Shown: in pieces, positions 1-4,916 of the stretch | Layout of the letters: each line of letters opens with the position of its first letter | How positions within the stretch are numbered: the first letter of the stretch is position 1 | NCBI GenBank assembly: GCA_964648005.1 | Contig: CAZYKR010000173.1 | Location: forward strand, 1-9,369 | Direction of reading: 5' to 3' | Length of the DNA stretch: 9,369 nucleotides | DNA from: JAGQTE01 sp964648005 | Lineage (GTDB): Bacteria > Actinomycetota > Acidimicrobiia > Acidimicrobiales > Acidimicrobilacustridaceae | Made by a program: the position numbers and the translations under genes | The notes under the pieces: generated by a model | The model's input: only the letters and a program-made list of their open reading frames with translations | What the model was told of the DNA's origin: nothing | Databases searched by the model: none

Positions 1-56
1 TCCGTGAGGGTGGCCGGACGGTGGGCGCCGGCCGCGTCACCAAGATCCTCAAGTAA
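1..56 (+). CDS. tuf: Elongation factor Tu, C-terminal end (partial)
   Basis: Only the last 17 codons are present. The reading frame starts at base 3 and stops at TAA 54-56. The translated end, [17 protein letters not shown], is the very conserved closing strand of EF-Tu domain 3 (family knowledge), so identification is firm despite the short length. EF-Tu is the GTPase that delivers aminoacyl-tRNA to the ribosome. It lies 68 bases upstream of rpmG, an arrangement found in bacteria where tuf belongs to the tuf-(tRNA)-rpmG-secE-nusG cluster. The gene start lies outside the window. Confidence 0.93.
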   Translation, partial: REGGRTVGAGRVTKILK

Positions 57-62
57 GTCACG

Positions 63-93
63 TTGGCCGTCGAGGCCGGCAGCCCTCTAGCAT
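63..93 (+). promoter_or_regulatory. Weak candidate promoter before rpmG
   Basis: A TTGGCC at 63-68 and a TAGCAT at 88-93 are separated by 19 bases, slightly long for a sigma-70 type promoter. The TTGGCC matches the -35 box proposed before rplJ. The -10 box falls inside the hairpin loop at 81-101, so the same bases could instead be a tuf terminator. This is a pattern match only. Confidence 0.3.
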
Positions 94-101
94 CGAGGGC
101 T
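81..101 (+). terminator. Hairpin in the tuf-rpmG gap
   Basis: AGCCCTC (81-87) and GAGGGCT (95-101) form a perfect 7-bp stem with a 7-base loop, 24 bases after the tuf stop. No T-run follows, so if it ends or attenuates tuf transcription it is of the tract-less type often proposed in high-GC bacteria. It may also be a processing site between tuf and rpmG. Confidence 0.35.
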
Positions 102-124
102 TCGAGATCAGTCCAGGAGTCGAC

Positions 125-295
125 ATGGCGAAGGGCAAGGGCGAGAAGCGCGTCCAGGTCACGCTCGAGTGCACCGAGTGCAAGCGGCGGAACTACATCA
201 CGATGAAGAACCGCATCAACGACCGCGAGCGCATCGAGCTCAAGAAGTACTGCAAGTGGGACCGCCAGCACACGGTCCACAAGGAGACGCGCTGA
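125..295 (+). CDS. rpmG: 50S ribosomal protein L33
   Basis: This 56-residue protein matches the usual L33 length (about 50-55) and its signatures: [11 protein letters not shown] near residues 16-26, a KNR turn, and a C-terminal HTVHKETR. L33 is a small 50S protein near the E site. The ATG start is supported by AGGAG at 115-119, 5 bases upstream. The first half-knuckle C16-x-x-C19 is intact. The second, normally C-P-x-C in zinc-binding L33, reads C43-K-W-D46, so one of four expected zinc ligands is Asp. Zinc binding may be altered or lost, placing it between the C+ and C- types of the family. It follows tuf directly and precedes the sigma factor gene in the same frame. Confidence 0.95.
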   Translation: MAKGKGEKRVQVTLECTECKRRNYITMKNRINDRERIELKKYCKWDRQHTVHKETR

Positions 296-355
296 CCCGG
301 CGCCGATCGTGATGTTCCACGCCTCGTCACCGGAACGTCACGTAACGCGATCTTC

Positions 356-952
356 GTGCGCGTGGTCGAACTCGTGATGCCTGACGCCTTGGCCGAATTG
401 GTCACGGCCGCCCAGGACGGTGATCAGACGGCCTTCGAGCGGCTGGTGGCGGCGACCTACGCCGACACCTACACGCTGGCCTTCCGCCTCACCGGTGACG
501 AGGAGGACGCACGCGACGTGACCCAGGAGACCTATCTCCGGGCGTACCGAGGCCTGCGACGCTTTCGCGGCGAGGCGCAGTTCTCCACGTGGTTGTACCG
601 GATCACGGCGAACTGCGCCGCCACGCACCTCGGGCGGCGCAAGCGCCACCGCCACGACGAGCTCAACGAGGAGCTCGGTCTGGCCGACGAGCGTCCCGCC
701 GCCGACCCCGAGTTGCAGCTCGAGCTCGGGAGCCTGCGCGATCGGCTCCAGGTGGCGCTGCGCGAGCTGCCCCCCAAGCTGCGCGCCGTCGTCGTGCTGC
801 GCGACGTCTACGACTTGCCGCACGAGGCGATCGCCGCCGAGCTCGGCATCTCCGAGTCGGCCGCCAAGGTCCGTCTGCACCGGGCGCGCAAGAAGCTGCG
901 CGAGACCGTGTTGCCCCTGCCCACGGAGGTCGACGATGCGCGCGCCGTGTGA
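356..952 (+). CDS. ECF-type sigma-70 family RNA polymerase sigma factor
   Basis: This 198-residue protein has the two-domain plan of extracytoplasmic-function sigma factors. Region 2 is at about residues 26-95, with core-binding DVTQETYLRAYRGL and the -10-recognising stretch ending FSTWLYRITANCA. A charged linker lies at about 96-125. Region 4 is at about 130-185, with the helix-turn-helix HEAIAAELGISESAAKVRLH. No sigma region 1 or 3 is visible. It should direct core polymerase to a small stress regulon. The start is uncertain: GTG 356 lacks a Shine-Dalgarno site but lies 7 bases after TAACGC (343-348), which would suit a leaderless mRNA. ATG 377 gives a more typical 191-residue protein. The 3' end overlaps the anti-sigma gene by 17 bases, which points to coupled translation. 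The target regulon cannot be read from the window. Confidence 0.93.
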   Translation: MRVVELVMPDALAELVTAAQDGDQTAFERLVAATYADTYTLAFRLTGDEEDARDVTQETYLRAYRGLRRFRGEAQFSTWLYRITANCAATHLGRRKRHRHDELNEELGLADERPAADPELQLELGSLRDRLQVALRELPPKLRAVVVLRDVYDLPHEAIAAELGISESAAKVRLHRARKKLRETVLPLPTEVDDARAV

Positions 953-1304
953 GGCGTACGCGCCGGTCCTGGCCGAGGTCGCCACGGGCGACGCCGTCCT
1001 CGACCGCGGCGGTCGTCGGCACGTCGAGCACTGCCTGCGCTGCCAGGCCGAGGTGGTGCAGTACCGCAAGCTGCTCCGTGCCCTGCAGGCGATGCGGTCC
1101 GAGGTCATCGAGCCGGCACCCGGCCTGCTCCCGGAGCTGCTCAACGCCGTCGGCGAAGCGGCCGAGCACCGGGCGATGCGGGGTGCGCTGTCGGGGCGGA
1201 AGGCCGCCTACCTCGGCGGGATCGCGGCGGCGACGGCGGCAGCCGCCGGCGGCGCCATCGTGATCGCCAGCAGGTCGCGGAAGCGCTTCAAGCTCGCCAG
1301 CTGA
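936..1304 (+). CDS. Putative zinc-finger (ZAS-type) anti-sigma factor with C-terminal membrane segment
   Basis: A 122-residue protein whose start ATG lies inside the sigma factor gene, with GGAGGT at 925-930, 5 bases upstream. Residues 29-36 read HVEHCLRC, the H-x3-C-x2-C signature of zinc-binding anti-sigma domains, and C5 is placed like the fourth zinc ligand of RsrA (family knowledge). Residues 37-60 continue the domain with amphipathic sequence. Residues about 90-111 form one Ala/Gly-rich hydrophobic stretch, followed by a basic tail (RSRKRFKLAS). The likely role is to sequester the upstream sigma factor until a signal, possibly thiol oxidation, releases it. The membrane segment is weakly hydrophobic and the basic tail fits poorly with a cytoplasmic N-terminus under the positive-inside rule, so membrane insertion is uncertain. 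Transcription probably starts upstream of the sigma gene. Confidence 0.82.
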   Translation: MRAPCEAYAPVLAEVATGDAVLDRGGRRHVEHCLRCQAEVVQYRKLLRALQAMRSEVIEPAPGLLPELLNAVGEAAEHRAMRGALSGRKAAYLGGIAAATAAAAGGAIVIASRSRKRFKLAS

Positions 1305-1342
1305 GCTGCGCGCGGCGCCTGTGGTCGGCATGGAGAACGCGA

Positions 1343-1372
1343 TTGGGCGCATTCGACGGTCGCGCCTAGTGT
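1343..1372 (+). promoter_or_regulatory. Candidate promoter P1 for tRNA-Trp-secE-nusG
   Basis: TTGGGC (1343-1348) and TAGTGT (1367-1372) are spaced by 18 bases, giving a predicted start near 1379. The context GCGCCTAG around the -10 box recurs at the second rpoB promoter candidate (5583-5590). The match is by eye. Confidence 0.45.
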
Positions 1373-1409
1373 GGACGCCCGCTGCCCGCGGCCGGTGCCG
1401 AGGGCGGCT

Positions 1410-1418
1410 TGCTATCCT
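1410..1418 (+). promoter_or_regulatory. Candidate extended -10 promoter P2 for tRNA-Trp
   Basis: TGCTATCCT (1410-1418) fits an extended -10 element (TG-N-TATCCT) without an obvious -35 box. Initiation near 1425 would give a leader of about 12 bases before the mature tRNA. A perfect 12-base palindrome CCCCGCGCGGGG (1420-1431) lies between this box and the tRNA 5' end and could be an operator or a 5'-leader hairpin. Confidence 0.4.
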
Positions 1419-1436
1419 GCCCCGCGCGGGGCGCAG

Positions 1437-1510
1437 AGGGCAGTAGCTCAATTTGGTAGAGCACCGGTCTCCAAAACCGGCGGTTGGGGGTTCGAGTCCC
1501 TCCTGCCCTG
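1437..1510 (+). tRNA. tRNA-Trp (anticodon CCA)
   Basis: A complete 74-base cloverleaf can be folded by hand. The acceptor AGGGCAG (1437-1443) pairs with CTGCCCT (1503-1509), with discriminator G1510. The D stem is GCTC/GAGC (1446-1449 with 1459-1462). The anticodon stem is CCGGT/ACCGG (1464-1468 with 1476-1480), with loop CTCCAAA and anticodon CCA at 1471-1473. The T stem is GGGGG/CCCTC (1486-1490 with 1498-1502), with loop TTCGAGT. The 3' CCA is not encoded and must be added. A tRNA-Trp just upstream of secE is a conserved arrangement in many bacteria. Only 39 bases separate it from secE, so it probably leads a mixed tRNA-mRNA transcript. Confidence 0.97.
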
Positions 1511-1549
1511 CTCATCCCATCGACGTCGAGAGAACGAAACAGCGGCAAC

Positions 1550-1852
1550 ATGGCACTGAACCGGGAGCAGAAGCGGGCGCTGCAGCGCCAGGGCGAGCTC
1601 GGCCCTGACGGTGAGTCGCGCCCTCGCTCGCGCAACCAGCCCCGCCGCCAGCCCACGCGCGAAGAGCGCACGTCGCCGCGCCAGTTCGCTCGCGAGGTGC
1701 GAGACGAGCTCCGCAAAGTCGCCTGGCCCACCCGCCAACAGACGCTCAACTACTCGCTCATCGTCTTCGTGACGTTGGTCGTGTTCGGCGCCTTGATCTT
1801 CGGTGTCGACTGGGTGTTCTCCAACGCCGTCCTGAAACTGTTCGAGAGCTGA
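1550..1852 (+). CDS. secE: Preprotein translocase subunit SecE
   Basis: This 100-residue protein is of the short, single-membrane-span SecE type usual outside the enterobacteria. Residues 1-44 are a basic, polar, probably disordered cytoplasmic tail rich in Arg, Gln and Pro. Residues 45-65 hold the conserved amphipathic helix and turn FAREVRDELRKVAWPTRQQT. Residues about 69-91 form the one transmembrane helix. SecE clamps the SecY channel of the general secretion pathway in the cytoplasmic membrane. ATG 1550 was chosen as the first start outside the tRNA that gives a normal SecE length. No strong Shine-Dalgarno site precedes it, only purines around 1528-1540. The stop TGA overlaps the nusG ATG by one base, which suggests coupled translation. 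Confidence 0.96.
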   Translation: MALNREQKRALQRQGELGPDGESRPRSRNQPRRQPTREERTSPRQFAREVRDELRKVAWPTRQQTLNYSLIVFVTLVVFGALIFGVDWVFSNAVLKLFES

Positions 1853-2643
1853 TGACGTTCACCACCGATGATCCGATGCCGACCGACGAGCCCAACGGCG
1901 CCGTCGACGAGGCGACCGACGCGCCGGCGGACGAGTCCGCCGCCCCCATCGAGGGCCTCGTCGCCGCGGATGCCGCGGCCGAGGTCGATGCCGAGGCCGC
2001 CGAGGGCGAGACCGAGGCCGGCGAGGCTGGCGACGTCCTGTCCGAGGACGAGCTGCTCGATGCCGAGGCGCCCAAGCCCCGTGAGGTGAGCCCCTACGAC
2101 CGGCCCGGCCGGTGGTTCGTGGTGCACACCCAGTCGGGCTACGAGAAGAAGGTCAAGCAGAACCTCGAAGCACGCATCTCGTCCATGAACATGGAGGAGC
2201 GCATCCTCGAAGTCGTCATCCCCATGGAGGACGTCGTCGAGTTCCGCAACGGCAAGAAGGTCGTGGTCCCCAAGAAGATGTTCCCGGGGTACCTGTTGGT
2301 CCGCTGCCATCTCGACGACGACTCGTGGTACGTCGTGCGCAACACCCCAGGTGTCACCGGCTTCGTCGGTCAGGGCGCCAAGCCCACCTCGCTCCCGCGC
2401 CGCGACGTCGAGAACTTCCTCAAGGTCGACAAGGGCGAGGAGGCCGAGCCCACCCGCAAGGGCCGCCCCCGTCTCGAGTACGAGATGGGCGAGACGGTCC
2501 GCATCAAGGAGGGGCCGTTCGCCGACTTCTCCGGCGAGATCCGCGAGATCAACGAGGATCAGCTCAAGGTCAAGGTCGAGGTCGACATCTTCGGCCGTCC
2601 CACCCCCGTCGAGCTGGAGTTCTCGCAGATCGCGAAGCTCTGA
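1852..2643 (+). CDS. nusG: Transcription termination/antitermination factor NusG
   Basis: A 263-residue protein. The NusG N-terminal domain runs from about residue 86, with RWFVVHTQSGYEKKVKQNLE, and includes FPGYLLV at 144-150 and NTPGVTGFVG at 164-173. The KOW domain occupies about 211-263 and starts MGETVRIKEGPFADFSGEI. NusG binds the RNA polymerase clamp, modulates pausing and links polymerase to Rho or to ribosomal protein S10. Residues 1-85 are an Ala/Glu/Asp-rich, low-complexity acidic extension absent from the roughly 180-residue E. coli protein. Long acidic N-termini are common in actinobacterial NusG. The ATG at 1852 overlaps the secE stop (TGATG). Another in-frame ATG at 1876 would remove eight residues and is less well placed for coupling. 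Confidence 0.97.
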   Translation: MTFTTDDPMPTDEPNGAVDEATDAPADESAAPIEGLVAADAAAEVDAEAAEGETEAGEAGDVLSEDELLDAEAPKPREVSPYDRPGRWFVVHTQSGYEKKVKQNLEARISSMNMEERILEVVIPMEDVVEFRNGKKVVVPKKMFPGYLLVRCHLDDDSWYVVRNTPGVTGFVGQGAKPTSLPRRDVENFLKVDKGEEAEPTRKGRPRLEYEMGETVRIKEGPFADFSGEIREINEDQLKVKVEVDIFGRPTPVELEFSQIAKL

Positions 2644-2664
2644 GTTTGAGCGACGGTCGCCTGC

Positions 2665-2695
2665 TCGGGCAGAGTAGGAGGCCGTCTGTGCCCGA
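2665..2695 (+). other. Hairpin in the nusG-rplK gap
   Basis: TCGGGCA (2665-2671) pairs with TGCCCGA (2689-2695) as a 7-bp stem around a 17-base loop, 22 bases after the nusG stop. There is no T-run. It could be a partial terminator, a processing site, or part of an rplK leader. The 112-base gap holds no convincing promoter: TAGGAG at 2675-2680 lacks a partner -35 box. Confidence 0.35.
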
Positions 2696-2755
2696 CCGGG
2701 TACACGGCATGCACACCAGGGCGCCCCGTCGCCCGCACTGAGAAGGCACGGTCCC

Positions 2756-3181
2756 GTGGCGAAGAAGAAGGTTGCCGCCATCGTCAAGATCCAGATCCCC
2801 GCCGGGGGTGCGACGCCCGCGCCGCCGGTTGGTACGGCGCTGGGTCCGCACGGCGTCGCGATCATGGACTTCTGCAAGGAGTACAACGCGCAGACCGAGT
2901 CCCAGCGGGGCACGATCGTGCCGGTCGAGATCACGATCTTCGAGGACCGCACGTTCTCGTTCGTCCTCAAGACCCCGCCGACGTCGGTGCTGCTGCGCCA
3001 GGCCGCCGGGCTCGAGAAGGCGTCCATCAACCCCGGCCGGGACGAGGTGGCAACGATCACCGAGGACCAGGTCGCCGAGATCGCGAAGACCAAGATGCCC
3101 GACCTCAACGCCAACGACCTCGAGGCCGCCAAGGCCCAGGTGGCCGGCACGGCGCGGTCGATGGGCATCGGCGTCGTCTGA
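2756..3181 (+). CDS. rplK: 50S ribosomal protein L11
   Basis: This 141-residue protein has the standard L11 length and both domains. The N-terminal domain (about 1-72) carries the Pro-rich loop [20 protein letters not shown], the region that moves against 23S rRNA in the GTPase-associated centre and takes part in thiostrepton action. The C-terminal rRNA-binding domain (about 76-141) includes KTPPTSVLL and ends [12 protein letters not shown]11 forms the base of the L7/L12 stalk and is needed for the RelA-dependent stringent response in bacteria that have it. The start is GTG 2756, with a weak GAAGG at 2742-2746. The GTG is fixed by the canonical [12 protein letters not shown]-terminus. rplA follows after 98 bases. 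Confidence 0.97.
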   Translation: MAKKKVAAIVKIQIPAGGATPAPPVGTALGPHGVAIMDFCKEYNAQTESQRGTIVPVEITIFEDRTFSFVLKTPPTSVLLRQAAGLEKASINPGRDEVATITEDQVAEIAKTKMPDLNANDLEAAKAQVAGTARSMGIGVV

Positions 3182-3235
3182 CCGACGCCGCACACGCCGA
3201 GCGCCCGGAGGACCTCGCCGGGACCGGTGCCGACC

Positions 3236-3256
3236 GGTGCACCACCACGGTGCGCC
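3236..3256 (+). promoter_or_regulatory. Hairpin before rplA, possible translational control site
   Basis: GGTGCACC (3236-3243) pairs with GGTGCGCC (3249-3256) as an 8-bp stem with one G-U pair and the loop ACCAC. It ends 24 bases before the rplA ATG and just before the GGGAG ribosome-binding site at 3265-3269. L1 is known to repress its own operon by binding an rRNA-like mRNA structure, so this is a candidate site. I did not recognise the L1 consensus itself. Confidence 0.35.
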
Positions 3257-3279
3257 ACGACCGAGGGAGCGAGAAGCGA

Positions 3280-3969
3280 ATGGCTGGGAAGCGATACAAG
3301 GACGCGCTGGCGCGAGTCGACCGCGATCGGGTCTACGAGCCCGCCGAGGCGATGGAGCTGGTCAAGGCGCTGTCCAAGACGAAGTTCGACGAGACGGTCG
3401 ACGTGGTCGTCCGCCTCGGCGTCGACCCCCGCAAGGCCGACCAGGTCGTGCGCGGCACGGTCACGTTGCCGGCGGGTACGGGCAAGGACGTGCGGGTTGC
3501 CGTGTTCGCCGCCGGCGAGCAGGCCGCGGCCGCACGTGAGGCCGGTGCCGATGTCGTGGGAGCCGACGACCTGATCGCCCAGGTCGAGGGCGGGTTCATG
3601 GACTTCGACCTCGCCATCGCCACCCCGGACCTGATGCCCCAGGTGGGCAAGCTCGGCCGCGTCCTCGGTCCGCGCGGCCTGATGCCGAACCCCAAGACCG
3701 GCACGGTGACCAACGACGTCGCCAAGGCGGTCGCCGACTTCAAGGGCGGCATGGTCGAGTACCGCACCGACCGGTACGGCAACGTGCACGTGCCCGTGGG
3801 CAAGGCCAGCTTCGACGCCCAGGCGCTCACCGACAACCTCAATGCCGTGCTCGACGAGCTGAACCGCCAGAAGCCGGCATCGGCCAAGGGTCGCTACATG
3901 CGCAAGGTCGTCGTCAGCTCGACGATGGGCCCCGGCCTGCGGGTCGAACCGGTCGTCGCCACGGCGTGA
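3280..3969 (+). CDS. rplA: 50S ribosomal protein L1
   Basis: A 229-residue protein of normal L1 length. It starts [14 protein letters not shown] and carries the family signature [20 protein letters not shown] (residues 114-133) followed by [10 protein letters not shown] (134-143). The two-domain fold is discontinuous: domain I is made of the termini and domain II is about residues 67-158. L1 binds helix 76-78 of 23S rRNA, forms the mobile L1 stalk that helps release deacylated tRNA, and in many bacteria represses translation of its own mRNA. ATG 3280 was chosen over the upstream in-frame GTG 3250 because it gives the family N-terminus and has GGGAG at 3265-3269. The stop TGA (3967-3969) is followed within 3 bases by the -35 box of the rplJ promoter candidate. 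Confidence 0.97.
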   Translation: MAGKRYKDALARVDRDRVYEPAEAMELVKALSKTKFDETVDVVVRLGVDPRKADQVVRGTVTLPAGTGKDVRVAVFAAGEQAAAAREAGADVVGADDLIAQVEGGFMDFDLAIATPDLMPQVGKLGRVLGPRGLMPNPKTGTVTNDVAKAVADFKGGMVEYRTDRYGNVHVPVGKASFDAQALTDNLNAVLDELNRQKPASAKGRYMRKVVVSSTMGPGLRVEPVVATA

Positions 3970-3971
3970 CC

Positions 3972-4001
3972 TTGGCCGAGGACCAGCCGGTCCGGTAAGG
4001 T
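3972..4001 (+). promoter_or_regulatory. Promoter of rplJ-rplL
   Basis: TTGGCC (3972-3977) and TAAGGT (3996-4001) are separated by 18 bases, one of the best sigma-70-like pairs in the window. Transcription would begin near 4008 and give a leader of about 238 bases before rplJ. This would uncouple the L10/L12 genes from rplK-rplA. Confidence 0.6.
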
Positions 4002-4029
4002 CCAACGGCCCCATGCGACGGGGCGGACA

Positions 4030-4115
4030 ACAGATCGCTCGCCGAAGACATCCGGTGCCGCCGGTGCGAGCCGACGGCTGAAAGGGCTCAGGCCCGCCTG
4101 ACGAGGTGAACCTCC
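4030..4115 (+). promoter_or_regulatory. Ribosomal protein L10 mRNA leader (autoregulatory)
   Basis: The stretch contains GCCGAAGACATCCGGTGCC (4041-4059) and, further on, GCCTGACGAGGTGAACC (4096-4112). These resemble the two conserved ends of the L10 leader family, the kink-turn CgAAGAC...GGUG and the CCUGnCGAGGUG element. Position directly before rplJ supports the call. Local pairings visible by hand are GCTCGC/GCGAGC (4037-4042 with 4066-4071), AGCC/GGCT (4069-4072 with 4076-4079) and GGGC/GCCC (4084-4087 with 4092-4095). In known cases the L10-L12 complex binds this RNA and lowers expression of rplJL. The boundaries are approximate and no covariance-model search was run. Confidence 0.72.
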
Positions 4116-4139
4116 AGCACGTGTCGCGCCTTCGGGCTC

Positions 4140-4198
4140 GGTCACCACGGGGCGTTCGCCACAAGCGAGCGCCCTGCGTCGTTGTGGCGCAGGTGACC
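4140..4198 (+). promoter_or_regulatory. Competing hairpins between the L10 leader and rplJ
   Basis: Stem A pairs 4150-4159 with 4165-4174 (10 bp, one U-G, loop CACAA). Stem B pairs CGCCACAA (4157-4164) with TTGTGGCG (4182-4189), 8 bp. A and B share bases 4157-4159 and cannot form together. GGTCACC (4140-4146) can also close the region by pairing with GGTGACC (4192-4198). Stem A is followed by TGCGTCGTTGT, a poor but T-containing tail. The set looks like a terminator/antiterminator or attenuator that answers to the L10 leader. The function is inferred from the mutually exclusive pairing. Confidence 0.45.
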
Positions 4199-4201
4199 AC
4201 C

Positions 4202-4221
4202 GTGCCGGCCACCACCGGCAC
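4202..4221 (+). promoter_or_regulatory. Hairpin just upstream of the rplJ ribosome-binding site
   Basis: GTGCCGG (4202-4208) pairs with CCGGCAC (4215-4221) as a perfect 7-bp stem with a 6-base loop. It ends 13 bases before the strong Shine-Dalgarno AGGAGG (4235-4240). That Shine-Dalgarno selects ATG 4246 for rplJ and rules out the overlapping GTG 4240. The hairpin could tune ribosome access or mRNA decay. Confidence 0.4.
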
Positions 4222-4245
4222 CCGAGCTCCAGAGAGGAGGTGCAG

Positions 4246-4914
4246 ATGGAGAACCCCAGACCTGAGAAGGTCGCCGTGGTCGACGAGGTCAAGGACCGGC
4301 TCTCGGCGAGCCAAGCCGCGCTGCTCACCGAGTACCGCGGGTTGGACGTCGGGAACATGTCCGTGCTGCGACGGGCCCTGCGCGAGGCAGGGGGCGAGTA
4401 CAAGATCTACAAGAACACGCTCGTCCGCTTCGCGGCGCGTGATCTCGGTATCGAGATCGACGACTTCCTGACCGGCCCGACGGCGATCGCCTTCGTCCCC
4501 AACGACGGCGGCGACCCCGTCACGGTGGCCAAGGCGCTGAAGGATTTCGCCAAAGGCAACGACGCGCTCGTCGTCAAGGGCGGCATCCTCGGCGACAAGG
4601 TGCTCTCGGCGGATGAGGCGAAGGCGCTCGCCGACGTCGCTCCCCGCGAAGAGCTCCTCGCCCGCCTGGCCGGCGGCATGGCTGCCCCGATGCAGCAATT
4701 CGCCGGGTTGTTGCAGGCGCTGCCGCGCAACTTCGCCTATGGCCTCAAGGCCCTCATCGACCAGGGCGGCGCCCCCGGCGCCCCTGCGGCTCCCGCTGCA
4801 TCCGCCGAGGCCACCGAGGCCGAGGCAACCCCATCGACGTCGGCACCCGCCGACGAGACCGCTGCCGACGCCGATCCGGCGCCGGCCGACGACACGACCA
4901 CGGAGGAATCCTGA
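4246..4914 (+). CDS. rplJ: 50S ribosomal protein L10
   Basis: A 222-residue protein. The rRNA-binding N-terminal domain covers about residues 1-135, with [20 protein letters not shown], the conserved [19 protein letters not shown] and the GPTAIAF core. A helical segment at about 136-173 carries repeated L12-dimer binding sites, ending [13 protein letters not shown]10 anchors the L7/L12 dimers to the ribosome stalk. With L12 it also represses its own translation through the leader mapped upstream. ATG 4246 is set by AGGAGG at 4235-4240, 5 bases away. From about residue 174 to the end there is a 49-residue tail made almost only of Ala, Pro, Thr, Glu, Asp, Gly and Ser. It is longer than in E. 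coli L10 (165 residues in total) and is probably disordered. rplL starts 2 bases after the stop. Confidence 0.97.
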   Translation: MENPRPEKVAVVDEVKDRLSASQAALLTEYRGLDVGNMSVLRRALREAGGEYKIYKNTLVRFAARDLGIEIDDFLTGPTAIAFVPNDGGDPVTVAKALKDFAKGNDALVVKGGILGDKVLSADEAKALADVAPREELLARLAGGMAAPMQQFAGLLQALPRNFAYGLKALIDQGGAPGAPAAPAASAEATEAEATPSTSAPADETAADADPAPADDTTTEES

Positions 4915-4916
4915 TC

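Noticed and set aside
314..336. Inverted repeat GTTCC/GGAAC before the sigma factor gene
   Set aside because: Only 5 bp with a 13-base loop. Too short to distinguish from chance in this sequence, though GGAAC may matter as a -35 element.
589..1263. A 224-codon + strand frame across the sigma and anti-sigma genes
   Set aside because: Arg/Ala-rich translation in an alternative frame of two well-supported genes. No domain.
1484..1549. Upstream extension of secE into the tRNA
   Set aside because: The in-frame start lies within the tRNA-Trp gene. ATG 1550 gives a normal SecE.
3250..3279. Ten-residue extension of rplA from GTG 3250
   Set aside because: The GTG lies in the hairpin arm and lacks a ribosome-binding site. 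ATG 3280 gives the family-typical N-terminus with GGGAG upstream.
1750..4698. A 982-codon open frame on the - strand
   Set aside because: It runs antisense to secE, nusG, rplK, rplA and rplJ. It is a shadow of the strong GC third-position bias; the translation shows no recognisable domain, while the + strand genes are certain.
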